A stretch of 64,000 nt of DNA from Chloroflexota bacterium (GTDB lineage Bacteria; Chloroflexota; Chloroflexia; Thermomicrobiales; UBA6265): the NCBI GenBank assembly GCA_023389575.1, contig JAEWEG010000022.1:1-64000 (forward strand), given 5' to 3'. The position numbers and the translations under genes were made by a program. The notes beneath the pieces are model-generated. The model searched no databases and was not told the DNA's origin. It saw only the letters and a list, made by a program, of their open reading frames with translations. The stretch's first letter is position 1. Every line of letters begins with the position of its first letter. Shown piece after piece: positions 7,761-16,664 of this stretch.

Positions 7761-9511
7761 GAGCCTTCCTCCGCGGCAGGCGTCGCCTCGGGATCGGCCA
7801 CCGGCGTCGAGAACTCGACCACCTCGTCGGACACATCCAGCGAAATCCGGCCCGTGGCGCGCGGTAGGCCGCCCGGCCACCAGCCAGGGCTTCGCTCCAT
7901 CGACCACGCCTCGAAGGCGGGCTCGTTGGCCAGAATCGCCTCCGCCTCGCCCTCGCCCTTGCCCGCGATATCCTCCACGAGCCGGTCCTGGTCATCGCCG
8001 GTGAAAATGGCCCGGACCGTCGCCGTCGCCTCCATGGTGTATTCAACCGAGGCTGGCGACTGCGCCACGAGCGTCGGCTCACCAAGCTGGACCGTGCCCT
8101 CGACCATTTCGTAGCCCTCGGGAACCTCCTCGGCCAACGCCGTGGAGTAGAACTCCAGTGCCTGCTCACGAACCGATTCGCGGTCGTACTGGAACCCGGT
8201 GGCATCGGCGGTGCCGCGCAGGGTGACCGTGTCGGAAAGGTCACCGGCCTCCTGCTCGATGGTGTAGTCCGGGTCGCCGGCGTCGACGGATGGGATCAGG
8301 ATGACCTGGCCCTCGGGCAGCGGCGCGGTCCAGTCCTCGGCCACGACCCGGTTGATGTCGTTCTCGAGTTGCAGCTCGGCCTTCTCGATATCCTCGTCCG
8401 TGACCACCGCCACCTCGATATCGGTACCGCCAGCCACTTCCTGATCCAGGTTGCTGAAGTACACCGGCTGGTCCGGCACCTTGCCGCTCAGTTCACCCGG
8501 ACCCAGGTTGCTGCTCGCTCCGGGCTCGTTCGCGGCCACGTTCACCGTTGCCTCGCCGATCGTCGAGCCATCGGCGCTGCCAGCGGGCACCTCCACATCG
8601 GCGTCGGTGGTGAAGGACACTCCAGCCACGGTCGACAGCACCGTTCCCGCCGGAATGGTCACCGCCTCCTCAGAGGCGTTGCGCAGGGTCACCACGCCAC
8701 TGGCGGATTGGTCCGGCGTCGACTGGGTGCCGGTGGCCGGAACCACGATGTCGAACTCCACCGTGTCCGATACCTCGCTGGCTTCTACCGAGAACGCCGC
8801 GTCCGGCGCCGCGTCCGAGCCCGGCCTGGTAACGCTGTAGAGAAGCTCGGTACGGATCTGGCCCTGCCGGAGACTCGCGTCCACCGTCACGCCCGGCATG
8901 TAGTACCAGCCGGCGGCAAGCAGGACGAGCGCCGCGACCAGGACGACAGCCACGATCCGGCCGATGAGTTGCGCCTTCCTGGCGCCCGGATCCTCGTCCA
9001 GGTAGCTCAGGGACACGAAGCTCGCGTCTTCCGACAGACCTACATTGCGAGAGGGGTCCCGGTTCGGACCGGGCTGGTTATAGAGTTCGGTCCGTCTCCG
9101 GCGCGAGACCGAAATCGGATCCTCGGCCGTCTCGTCGCCGTCCTCGATGGACGTGGAATCGCTGGACGCGCGCCACCCCCGGAACGATGGCGTCGACTCG
9201 AACTCCGGGTCCGCGTCGCCGTTGTCGTCGGGCCGCGCGGGCCGCTCCACGTCCGCCAGCCCGAACATCGAGGCCAGTTGGAGCCGCAACGGGTCGCTGG
9301 TGCCCAGCGTCACCGTCACGTCGTTGCTTTCGGCCAGGTCCCGCAGGGTGCGGAACTCCGTCGCCGTCAGGAAGACCGGGCTGTGATCCGGAATATCCAG
9401 CAGGATCGATTTGCCACGGGCCGCGCGTACCTGATCCAGTACGGCGGGCAGGCTATCGTGGTCGCTCACGGATATCGTGATCTCGGTTGTCGTTCCTCCG
9501 GGGTCTGTCAT
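7757..9511 (-). CDS. Baseplate-J-like domain membrane protein
   Basis: About 584 residues. An N-terminal cytoplasmic region of about 180 residues (with LLDIPDHSPVFLTATEFRTL) is followed by a charged linker, one membrane span (IGRIVAVVLVAALVLLAAG, near 190-210 of the longer form) and a large external part. That part has the pattern VTLRNASEEAVTIPAGTVLS ... TVNVAANEPGASSNLGPGEL, typical of chromosomal baseplate J-like proteins in Chloroflexota that are not part of a phage. Role unknown, perhaps surface assembly. An ATG at 9511 is chosen; an in-frame GTG at 9535 is possible. The 3' end overlaps ruvX by four bases, so they are probably co-translated. Confidence 0.75.
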   Translation of the reverse strand: MTDPGGTTTEITISVSDHDSLPAVLDQVRAARGKSILLDIPDHSPVFLTATEFRTLRDLAESNDVTVTLGTSDPLRLQLASMFGLADVERPARPDDNGDADPEFESTPSFRGWRASSDSTSIEDGDETAEDPISVSRRRRTELYNQPGPNRDPSRNVGLSEDASFVSLSYLDEDPGARKAQLIGRIVAVVLVAALVLLAAGWYYMPGVTVDASLRQGQIRTELLYSVTRPGSDAAPDAAFSVEASEVSDTVEFDIVVPATGTQSTPDQSASGVVTLRNASEEAVTIPAGTVLSTVAGVSFTTDADVEVPAGSADGSTIGEATVNVAANEPGASSNLGPGELSGKVPDQPVYFSNLDQEVAGGTDIEVAVVTDEDIEKAELQLENDINRVVAEDWTAPLPEGQVILIPSVDAGDPDYTIEQEAGDLSDTVTLRGTADATGFQYDRESVREQALEFYSTALAEEVPEGYEMVEGTVQLGEPTLVAQSPASVEYTMEATATVRAIFTGDDQDRLVEDIAGKGEGEAEAILANEPAFEAWSMERSPGWWPGGLPRATGRISLDVSDEVVEFSTPVADPEATPAAEEGS

Positions 9512-9602
9512 GCTATCCAGTTGCTGTTCAGGCACCGGGCCGGTTCAGCACCGGCCCGGCTCATGCGCCACCCATCCATGGCGGCTTGATTGTATGCCCA
9601 TC

Positions 9603-12260
9603 TTACGCGGTGGCGACGGCCATTCCCTCGACCGTCTCGTCCACCGCCCCGAGCGCCGCGTCGAGCCCCGAGGCATCCTTCCCGCCCGCTTCCGCGAGTT
9701 CGGGACGTCCGCCGCCGCGACCGTCGATGTGCCCGGCCAACGCACGAATGATATCCCCAGCGCGTATTCCGCGTCCGGTCAGGTCCGGCGTAACCATCGC
9801 CAGCAGGCTCGGCTTGTCGTCCACCACCGTGCCCAGCACGATCACGCCGGATTGCAGGGAGTCGCGCAACCGGTCGCCCAACTGCCGCAGTTCGCCCTTC
9901 TCGGACACGGTCACCCGCGCCGAAAGCACCTTCACGCCGTTCACGTCATGCGCCCCGGAAAGCAGGTCGCCCGACTGCGCGCCGGCGAGCTGGCCCTTCA
10001 ACCGCTCGATCTCGCGCTCCTGCTGCCGGTTCCGCTCCTGCAGCGCCTTCACCTGGGTCGGAACTTCGGTCCAGGTTACCCGAAGGTCGCGGCCAAGGCT
10101 CTCCACCAGTCGCTGCTGCCCGAGCATCCGCTCCACCGCCGCCGCGCCGGTCAGCGCCTCGATCCGGCGGATACCGGACGCCACGCTGCCTTCCGACGTG
10201 ACCACGAACGGGCCGATCTCGCCGGTGTGCTTCACATGGGTGCCGCCGCACAGTTCCTTCGAAAAGTCGTCGATCTGGACCACCCGCACGGTGTCGCCGT
10301 ACTTCTCGCCAAACAGCGCCATCGCGCCGGTGGACACCGCTTCGCTGTACGCCATCTCCCGCGTTTCAACCGGGCGGTCCGCCAAAACGTTGATGTTCAC
10401 GATTTCCTGGATTTGCCGGACCTGCTCGGGCTCCACCGCGTCCAGCGTCGTGAAGTCGAACCGCAGCCGGTCCGGCGCGACCAGCGATCCCGCCTGGTGG
10501 ACTTCGTCGCCGAGGACCAGCCGCAACGCCTTGTGCAGCAGGTGCGTCGCCGTGTGGTTGCGGCGAATCTCCTGGCGGCGGTTGGCGTTCACCCGGGCGT
10601 CGACCTTCTCGCCAACCCGGACGAAGCCTTCCTTCACGGTTCCCCGGTGCACGAAGAGGTCTGGCGCGGGCTTGCGCGTATCGTCGATGTCGACCAGCCC
10701 CGCCTCCGCGTACAGAAAGCCACTATCGCCAACCTGGCCACCGGATTCACCGTAGAACGGCGTCCGGTCGAGCACCACTTCCACCTGCTGCCCCGCCTCG
10801 GCGACATCGAGCACCCCATCCGGGCCGAGGATCGCGACGACCGTCGCCTCCGCCGATTCCCGCTCGTAGCCAAGGAACGTGGTTCGGGGAGTGATCGCGG
10901 AATACAGTTCCGCGCGGTCGCGCCCGGCGTCCTGGAACGACGCCAGCGAGCGGCTCGTCTCCCGCTGCCGCTCCATCGCCGCCTGGAAGCCCGTATCGTC
11001 GATCGAGAGCCCCTCCTCGCGCGCGAGTTCCGCCGTCAGGTCGAATGGGAATCCATACGTGTCGTACAGGCGGAACACGTCCTCTCCTGGAATGACCTGC
11101 CCGCCCTTCTCCTTGATGGACGCGGTCAGCGCCTGGAGGCGGTTCACGCCCGACGTGAGGGTCTTGCCGAAGCTGGTTTCCTCATACGCGAGGACCTTCA
11201 TGATCTGGCCGCGGCGATCGACAAGTTCCGGGTACTCCGCCCCGAACTGGTCGATGATGATTTCCGCCAGTTGCGGCAGGAACGACGTCTCGATGCCGAG
11301 CAGCCGTCCGTGCCGGATCGCCTTCCGCAGCACGCGGCGCAACACGTAGGAGCGCCCCTCGTTGCCCGGCAGCACGCCGTCGCCGATCAGGAACACGGAC
11401 CCGCGAATGTGGTCCGCCACGATCCGCATCGACCGGTCGGTCTGGGGATCGACATCGTACGTCGCGCCGGAAAGCTCGGACACCTTCCGGATCAGCGGCT
11501 GGTAGTCGTCGGTGTCGTACATGGTGCGCGCGCCCTGCACCAGCAGGACCAGGCGCTCCAGGCCCATGCCCGTGTCCACGCAGGGCTTCTCCAGCGGCGT
11601 GGTGACGCCGTCGGGCGTGGTGTTGTACTGCATGAACACGTTGTTCCACAGTTCGAGGAACCGGGGTCCATCGGAGCCGGGGGTCGCGTTGTCCTCGTCG
11701 GTCCCCCAGGATTCGCCGCGGTCGAAGTAGATCTCGGAATCCGGGCCGTTCGGACCGACCGGACCCGCCGCCCACCAGTTGTCCTCGAGGCTGAAGATCC
11801 GCTCCTCCGGCACGCCGATTTCCTCACGCCAGATGCGGCGTGCCTCGTCGTCGTCCGGATGCACGGTCGGGTACAGCCGGTCCGCGGGCAGTCCCATCCA
11901 TTCCGTCAGGAACTCCCACGACCAGGCCAGCGACTCGGACTTGAAGTAGTCGCGCACCGAGAAGTTGCCGAGCATGAAGAAGAAGGTGCTATGGCTCTCG
12001 TCGCCAACCTCGTCGATATCCACGGTGCGGAAGCACTTCTGCACCGTGCACATGCGCGGCGCGGGCGCATTTTCCAGGCCCAGGAAGTACGGAATCATCT
12101 GCTGCATGCCGGCGGTGGTCAGCAGCACCGACTTGTCTTCCGCGGGCGGGACCAGGGAAGAACTGGGGTAATGCAGATGCTGCTTCGATTCGAAGAATTC
12201 AACGAACTTGCGGCGGATATCCGCGCCGCTTTGCCAGGGAATGCCAAAGTTGGAGGACAT
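9603..12260 (-). CDS. alaS: Alanyl-tRNA synthetase
   Basis: 885 residues, the standard size. It charges tRNA-Ala and edits Ser/Gly misacylation. Seen in order: the class II catalytic start (ADIRRKFVEFFESKQHLHYP, then VQKCFRTVDIDEVGD), an editing domain with zinc-binding HTATHLLHKAL near residues 569-579 and CGGTHVKHTGEIG near 670, and a DHHA1-like C-terminus (GGGRPELAEAGGKD). It is the first gene of the alaS / baseplate-J / ruvX / darA run. A T-box upstream was looked for and not recognised. The gene is complete and shows no oddity. Confidence 0.96.
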   Translation of the reverse strand: MSSNFGIPWQSGADIRRKFVEFFESKQHLHYPSSSLVPPAEDKSVLLTTAGMQQMIPYFLGLENAPAPRMCTVQKCFRTVDIDEVGDESHSTFFFMLGNFSVRDYFKSESLAWSWEFLTEWMGLPADRLYPTVHPDDDEARRIWREEIGVPEERIFSLEDNWWAAGPVGPNGPDSEIYFDRGESWGTDEDNATPGSDGPRFLELWNNVFMQYNTTPDGVTTPLEKPCVDTGMGLERLVLLVQGARTMYDTDDYQPLIRKVSELSGATYDVDPQTDRSMRIVADHIRGSVFLIGDGVLPGNEGRSYVLRRVLRKAIRHGRLLGIETSFLPQLAEIIIDQFGAEYPELVDRRGQIMKVLAYEETSFGKTLTSGVNRLQALTASIKEKGGQVIPGEDVFRLYDTYGFPFDLTAELAREEGLSIDDTGFQAAMERQRETSRSLASFQDAGRDRAELYSAITPRTTFLGYERESAEATVVAILGPDGVLDVAEAGQQVEVVLDRTPFYGESGGQVGDSGFLYAEAGLVDIDDTRKPAPDLFVHRGTVKEGFVRVGEKVDARVNANRRQEIRRNHTATHLLHKALRLVLGDEVHQAGSLVAPDRLRFDFTTLDAVEPEQVRQIQEIVNINVLADRPVETREMAYSEAVSTGAMALFGEKYGDTVRVVQIDDFSKELCGGTHVKHTGEIGPFVVTSEGSVASGIRRIEALTGAAAVERMLGQQRLVESLGRDLRVTWTEVPTQVKALQERNRQQEREIERLKGQLAGAQSGDLLSGAHDVNGVKVLSARVTVSEKGELRQLGDRLRDSLQSGVIVLGTVVDDKPSLLAMVTPDLTGRGIRAGDIIRALAGHIDGRGGGRPELAEAGGKDASGLDAALGAVDETVEGMAVATA

Positions 12261-12345
12261 GGGAAGACTCCGTTGAGCGACACGCGCTGCTTGGGCGTGG
12301 CCACGCCGTTTCGCGCGGTGTGAGTTGGGTCGTGGAAAGGGGGAG

Positions 12346-12364
12346 GACCGGAAACGAACCGGTC
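12346..12364 (-). terminator. Small GC-rich hairpin after the 43-codon ORF
   Basis: GACCGG (12346-12351) pairs with CCGGTC (12359-12364) around a 7-base loop. On the minus strand it overlaps the stop of the small ORF and is followed by a C/T-rich run, ending about 85 bases before alaS. It could attenuate read-through into alaS or terminate the small transcript; weak evidence. Confidence 0.35.
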
Positions 12365-12494
12365 AGGCAGCACATCCGCCATGGGCCATCGCAACCGCGC
12401 CGGCGGAGGCTGCCCCGGCGGCGGCGGCCTTCCCACCGCTGGACGCGGCATGGATCTCCGTGCGGATGGTGTGTGGCGATGTCGCTACGGACAT
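12363..12494 (-). CDS. Possible small peptide gene upstream of alaS
   Basis: A 43-codon frame starting MSVATSPHTIRTE and ending in an Ala/Gly/Ser-rich stretch closing with AMAHGGCAA. The composition (polar leader-like first half, small-residue core with one late Cys) is reminiscent of a ribosomally made peptide precursor, but no modification enzyme lies next to it. The upstream AAGAGAA is a weak ribosome site. A hairpin (12522-12528 with 12536-12542) lies before it and another at its stop. It could equally be a chance frame in the alaS leader. No family recognised. Confidence 0.3.
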   Translation of the reverse strand: MSVATSPHTIRTEIHAASSGGKAAAAGAASAGAVAMAHGGCAA

Positions 12495-12622
12495 GATGGT
12501 TCTCTTCGCGCAAGACGGCGAACACTCCCAAACCCGGAGTGTGCCTGTCATTGTGCCAAAACCAGCCCCGGTCCGCCACTGTTCGCCCGCGCGTTCCAGC
12601 GGGTCGAATCCGCGCCGTGCAG

Positions 12623-13096
12623 TCACTGGCTGGCCGCGTCCCGCAAACGCTGGTGCCACGACCGCCGCTCCAGCGCCGCCAGCGCCGCGTCAACCACATC
12701 GAGCAGGCGGCACGGCAGTTCCTCGTCCAGGTTGGCGATGGCCGCCTCGTCGATCGCCCACTCACGGTCGATCAGCGGCATCAGTTCTTCGGCGCGCTCC
12801 GTCAGGTGGATCATGCGCCGTCGCGCATCCTCCCCAACTCGCGCCTCCACCAACCCGTCACGCGCCATCTGGGCGACGGTTTGGCTCGCCGCCGAGTGCG
12901 TGACGCCGACCGCCTCGGCGAGGTCGCGGATCGACGCCGGTCCCCCTGCAACGAGCGCCCGCACGAACGGCGAATACCGCGGTCGATAGGGCGAAAGCCC
13001 CATCTCCACCTCGAAATTCGCGAGGTCGCTGTCCAGGCGCTCCAGCAGGTCTCGCAGTTTGGTCCCCAACCCGGCGTACGTCTCTGTCATGGCCAC
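12623..13096 (-). CDS. MarR-family transcriptional regulator
   Basis: 157 residues, the usual MarR length. The winged helix is visible at about 45-110: SPFVRALVAGGPASIRDLAE, VGVTHSAASQTVAQMARDGL (recognition helix) and the wing VGEDARRRMIHLTE. The first and last segments form the helical dimer interface. MarR proteins are dimeric repressors released by small ligands. It is divergent from a proline iminopeptidase gene 75 bases away, and a palindrome AACAG-CA-CTGTT lies between them, so it probably controls itself and that gene. The ATG two codons in (13090) is an alternative start. Confidence 0.87.
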   Translation of the reverse strand: MAMTETYAGLGTKLRDLLERLDSDLANFEVEMGLSPYRPRYSPFVRALVAGGPASIRDLAEAVGVTHSAASQTVAQMARDGLVEARVGEDARRRMIHLTERAEELMPLIDREWAIDEAAIANLDEELPCRLLDVVDAALAALERRSWHQRLRDAASQ

Positions 13097-13101
13097 ATTG
13101 T

Positions 13102-13113
13102 AACAGCACTGTT
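13102..13113. promoter_or_regulatory. Candidate MarR operator
   Basis: The 12-base palindrome AACAGCACTGTT lies 6 bases upstream of the MarR start in the divergent gap between marR-like and iminopeptidase genes. Its place over the probable promoters suggests autoregulation. Inferred from position and symmetry only. Confidence 0.45.
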
Positions 13114-13170
13114 GCTTTATCGCCCGGAGGTCACTACACTGCCCCGAGATTCGCGATGGGAGGAGCAGGA

Positions 13171-14133
13171 ATGCAAGGACGACCGCCGGACATCGAACCC
13201 TACGACCACGGAATGCTGGATGTGGGCGACGGACACCGCCTGTACTGGGAGCAGGCCGGCAATCCCGAAGGCATTCCCGTCGTTATCCTCCACGGTGGCC
13301 CCGGCTCCGGCTGCAACACCGGCATGCGCCGGCTCTTCGACCCCGAGCGCTTCCGGTCGGTGCTCCTTGATCAGCGCAACTGTGGGCGCAGCACGCCTCA
13401 CGCCAGCGACCCGGCCGCCGACCTCTCGACCAACACCACTGCCCATCTCATCGCCGACATCGAGCACCTTCGCGAGCACCTGGGCATCGACCGCTGGCTG
13501 GTCTGGGGCGGATCGTGGGGCGTCACGCTCGGGCTCGCCTACGCCGAGGCGTTTCCCCAGCGGGTCACCGGCCTCCACCTGTTCGCCATCACGAACACCA
13601 CCCGCTCCGAAATCGACTGGCTCTACCACGGCGCGGGCCGCTTCCTGCCCGAAGCCTGGGACCGGTTCCGCGCCTTCCTCCCTGAAGCCGACCTGGTGGC
13701 CGCCTATCATCGCCTGCTGCACCATGCCGATCCGGCCGGGTGGGACGCCGCCGCGACCGCCTGGTGTGACTGGGAGGACGCCGTGGTCGATATGGGCCGG
13801 GGCAATCCCCCCAGCTCCCGCTACGCAGATCCCGCCTTCCGTATCGCCTTCGCGCGAATCGTCACCCACTACTTCCACCATGGGGCATGGCTGGTACAGG
13901 ATCAGCTCCTGCGCGACTCGCACCGGCTAAAGGGCATTCCCAGCATGATGATCCACGGCCGGCTCGATCTCGGCGGGCCGCCCATCACGGCGTGGAACAT
14001 GGCACAGGCCTGGCCCGACGCCGACCTGGTTTATGTCAGCGACGCCGGTCACGGGAGTGGCGATCCCGGCATGAAGGAAGCCCACCAGGCCGCCGTGGAG
14101 CGATTCGCGTACTTGCTGGGCAAACCGTCGTGA
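13171..14133 (+). CDS. pip: Proline iminopeptidase, alpha/beta hydrolase
   Basis: 320 residues with the chosen start. It removes N-terminal proline from peptides in the cytoplasm. Family marks are HGGPGSGCNTGMRRLFDP (oxyanion region), LLDQRNCGRSTPHA, the nucleophile elbow GGSWGVTLGLAYA with catalytic Ser, Asp in HGRLDLGGP and His in DAGHGSGDPG. The triad is complete. ATG 13171 is preferred over 13156 because GGAGGAG stands 7 bases before it. It is divergent from a MarR regulator with a palindrome between, so expression may respond to that regulator's ligand. Confidence 0.88.
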   Translation: MQGRPPDIEPYDHGMLDVGDGHRLYWEQAGNPEGIPVVILHGGPGSGCNTGMRRLFDPERFRSVLLDQRNCGRSTPHASDPAADLSTNTTAHLIADIEHLREHLGIDRWLVWGGSWGVTLGLAYAEAFPQRVTGLHLFAITNTTRSEIDWLYHGAGRFLPEAWDRFRAFLPEADLVAAYHRLLHHADPAGWDAAATAWCDWEDAVVDMGRGNPPSSRYADPAFRIAFARIVTHYFHHGAWLVQDQLLRDSHRLKGIPSMMIHGRLDLGGPPITAWNMAQAWPDADLVYVSDAGHGSGDPGMKEAHQAAVERFAYLLGKPS

Positions 14134-14354
14134 CAGGCATTCCTGACTCCTAACGCCACGCCGACACCTTGCCCACGCCCTCTCGCCTCGGCGCACCCTC
14201 ACGCACTGGATGTGACGCGAATCCTCGAACGGCGCGATCGCGCAGGCGTGGTCGCGCCCGCGCGACTTGCGAACTCCCCGGAATCATGTACCATCTGAGT
14301 GCAGGCAGGCACACATTTAATCAACTTTAGGGCTCGCAAGGAGTCAGCATTGCC

Positions 14355-14717
14355 ATGCCACGCGACAAGAGCATTCGCCCCAGGCGAAAGAATGACCAGC
14401 TCATGGACAAGGACATCGAAGCGTTCTACGCCACCATTCCGGATGGCGAGTACCCAGTAGCCGAGATCCAGGAGTTGAGACCGCATCCGATCCAGGTCAA
14501 CATCAAGCCGCTTCCGGCTCCGCGAAAAGCCAAGCAACGTGTCTTCCAGGGCACGCCCCTGGAGCCGACGCCCATCGAGACGCCCATGAAGGCGGAAATC
14601 ACGTCCCACCATGACTCCGAAGTGCTCATGGTGTTCGAAGGCGGCAAGCTCGTCGCCTTTCGCTTTCCCGACGGCACCCGCCGCGAGGTCACCCAGCTCC
14701 ACACCGAGAAAGAGTGA
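14355..14717 (+). CDS. Hypothetical protein, 120 residues
   Basis: Unrecognised. It is basic at the N-terminus (MPRDKSIRPRRKNDQLM), with a Pro-rich middle (PLPAPRKAKQRV, PLEPTPIETPMKAE) and a C-terminal beta-like segment (SEVLMVFEGGKLVAFRFPDG). No signal peptide or membrane span. AAGGAG lies about 11 bases upstream of ATG. It stands alone between the iminopeptidase and the 3' end of an ABC permease gene in the opposite direction. Base composition is like its neighbours. Confidence 0.6.
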   Translation: MPRDKSIRPRRKNDQLMDKDIEAFYATIPDGEYPVAEIQELRPHPIQVNIKPLPAPRKAKQRVFQGTPLEPTPIETPMKAEITSHHDSEVLMVFEGGKLVAFRFPDGTRREVTQLHTEKE

Positions 14718-14757
14718 CGCCAGACACCCGACGAAGCCTCCCAGGGACGGGACGCGC

Positions 14758-15594
14758 TCAGTCCACGTCCCGCCGGTACAGCAGCAAGGTCCCAACCGCG
14801 ATCGCGAGCATGGCATAGCCGCCGAATACCAGCGCCCCCTCAACTCTCGACAGCGCCACCGCCATCGCATCCGGATGCCTATCGGTGGAATCGATTTGCA
14901 GCAGCCTGTCACCCGCCAGGAATGGGAGGAAGCGCGACACGCGCGCGGGCATGACGAGGTTGAGCAGGCCTTCGAGCAGGAAAGCCCACACCAGCAGGCC
15001 CGACACCGCGACCGCGCTGTGCCGCACAATCATGCCCACGCCCAGGCCCAGCACCGCCGCCAGCGACGTATAGGCCAGTCCCCACATCGTGGAAGTCGCG
15101 ATCGTCGCGGCGTCGCCAATTTCAAGGCCACCCAACAGGGAACCGGCTATTCCCGCGGCGATCGCCACGGCACCCATGGCGACGCCAAAGGCAATCGCCA
15201 TCATCGCCTTCGCGACGGCCACGACCCATCGGGCAGGCTGGGCCGTCAACACCGCCGCCAGCGTGCCGTGCTGGACCTCGGAGGTAAAGAGCAGCACGCC
15301 GCCAACCGCCACCACGATCGCGACGACGACCGTCCAGAAGAACGCCGTCTCCAGGACCTGGAAGGTATCGCCAGTCATGAACGACGCCACCGCCCACGAC
15401 ACCAGCAGCCCGCCGAGGAGGTTCAGGGCTAGCATCGCCTGGGTCGAACGCACGGTCGTCAGCTTGATCCACTCGCTCTTCAGCGCGGCGGGGATCGCCG
15501 TGATATCGCCGGACCGGGTTCGGGTCGAGAGGAGATTGGTGACCGGCACGGCCGGGCTGATGAGGTCATCGACAAACGAGGTAGACGTGGTCAT
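14758..15594 (-). CDS. ABC-2 type transporter permease
   Basis: 278 residues with six probable membrane helices: AMLALNLLGGLLVSWAVASF, FFWTVVVAIVVAVGGVLLF, a pair around VAVAKAMMAIAFGVAMGAVA and IAAGIAGSLLGG, then SLAAVLGLGVGMIV, AVSGLLVWAFLLEGLL and a last near the C-terminus. It starts with a cytoplasmic part containing ALKSEWIKLTTVRS, the usual N-terminal signature of ABC-2 export permeases. It lies 41 bases after the ATPase gene, so the two form an exporter. Substrate unknown. Confidence 0.85.
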   Translation of the reverse strand: MTTSTSFVDDLISPAVPVTNLLSTRTRSGDITAIPAALKSEWIKLTTVRSTQAMLALNLLGGLLVSWAVASFMTGDTFQVLETAFFWTVVVAIVVAVGGVLLFTSEVQHGTLAAVLTAQPARWVVAVAKAMMAIAFGVAMGAVAIAAGIAGSLLGGLEIGDAATIATSTMWGLAYTSLAAVLGLGVGMIVRHSAVAVSGLLVWAFLLEGLLNLVMPARVSRFLPFLAGDRLLQIDSTDRHPDAMAVALSRVEGALVFGGYAMLAIAVGTLLLYRRDVD

Positions 15595-15635
15595 TCAGGC
15601 GCATCCTTTGTAATGGGACCAAGAATCGACGGAAA

Positions 15636-16532
15636 TCAGGCATGAGTGAATTGAGCGGCGGGGGCGGTCATGTCCAGCAGGATGTCCTCCAGTGACCTCG
15701 ACACCTCCGCCAGCTCCAGCACGTGTATCCGGTGATCGAACGCGATTCGAGCCACCGATTCCCGGGATGCCCCGCGAATCTCCAGCCGTCCGCCGTTGAG
15801 TTCCACCGCGTGTCCCTGCTCGATCAACAGTCGCAGCAGGGCCTCTGGGTCTGGCGTCCGCGCCACCACCATGGGCTCGCTCCGCCCGGTCAGCTCCGCC
15901 ACCGGCAGCGCCGCGATCAGCCTGCCGCCACCGACCACCACCAGGTCATCGGCGAACATCCCAAGTTCAGCGATCAGGTGGCTGGAGACGAACACCGTGC
16001 CGCCCTTCCTGGCGAATTCGCCCAGGTAGGTTCGCAGCCACCGGATGCCCTCCGGATCGAGGCCGTTCGATGGCTCATCCAGCAACAGGGCCTCCGGCTC
16101 GCCAAGCAGCGCCCCGGCCAGGGCCAGCCGCTGACGCATTCCCAGCGAAAACCCGCCCGCCCGTTGGTCGGCGGCCGGGTCGAGCCCGACCTCGTCCAGC
16201 GCCTCCTCGACCCGGGCCGCCCGAATGCCCCCAATCGCCGCCAGCGCCCGCAGATGCTGCCGGGCGGTCCGCCCCGGATGCATGCATCGCGCGTCCAGCA
16301 CCGATCCCACCACCCGCGCCGGTTCCCGCAGGTCGGTGTACCGCACGCCGTAGTACCGAACCTCACCCTGGCTGGGCCGGGTCAGGCCCACCATCATCCG
16401 CATTGTGGTCGACTTGCCAGCGCCGTTTGGACCAACGAACCCGGTCACCCGGCCCGTCTTCACCGTGAAACTCATGTCGTCCACCACGGAGCGCCCGCCG
16501 TAGTACTTGCTGATTCCCGAGACCGTGATCAT
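15636..16532 (-). CDS. ABC transporter ATP-binding protein
   Basis: 298 residues. Walker A is FVGPNGAGKSTTMRMM near 33-48, the signature is GGFSLGMRQRLALAGAL, Walker B is ALLLDEPSNGLDPEG, and the switch His is in VFVSSHL. The C-terminal 80 residues resemble the accessory domain of DRA/CcmA-type exporters. It powers the permease encoded next downstream. Start supported by GGAGGAATTCGAC-ATG. No regulator adjoins; the pair may export an antimicrobial, lipid or peptide. Confidence 0.92.
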   Translation of the reverse strand: MITVSGISKYYGGRSVVDDMSFTVKTGRVTGFVGPNGAGKSTTMRMMVGLTRPSQGEVRYYGVRYTDLREPARVVGSVLDARCMHPGRTARQHLRALAAIGGIRAARVEEALDEVGLDPAADQRAGGFSLGMRQRLALAGALLGEPEALLLDEPSNGLDPEGIRWLRTYLGEFARKGGTVFVSSHLIAELGMFADDLVVVGGGRLIAALPVAELTGRSEPMVVARTPDPEALLRLLIEQGHAVELNGGRLEIRGASRESVARIAFDHRIHVLELAEVSRSLEDILLDMTAPAAQFTHA

Positions 16533-16664
16533 GTCGAATTCCTCCGCCAGTACGTGCCATCTGCCTGGTCAATCGAGCGAAAACAGGCCGCGCCGAGCCC
16601 ACCCGTTCCCGCCCGCGTACGGCGATGGAACGGAAACTCCCGTGTTGTGTTGATGTCGGAATCG

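Noticed and set aside
9477..12323. Long plus-strand open frame opposite alaS (948 codons)
   Set aside because: It is the antisense of a clear alaS gene; its translation is Arg/His/Val-rich without domains, as expected in GC-rich shadow frames.
14134..14354. Possible riboswitch before the 120-residue hypothetical gene
   Set aside because: No conserved riboswitch core or terminator pair visible; only an ordinary AAGGAG ribosome site.
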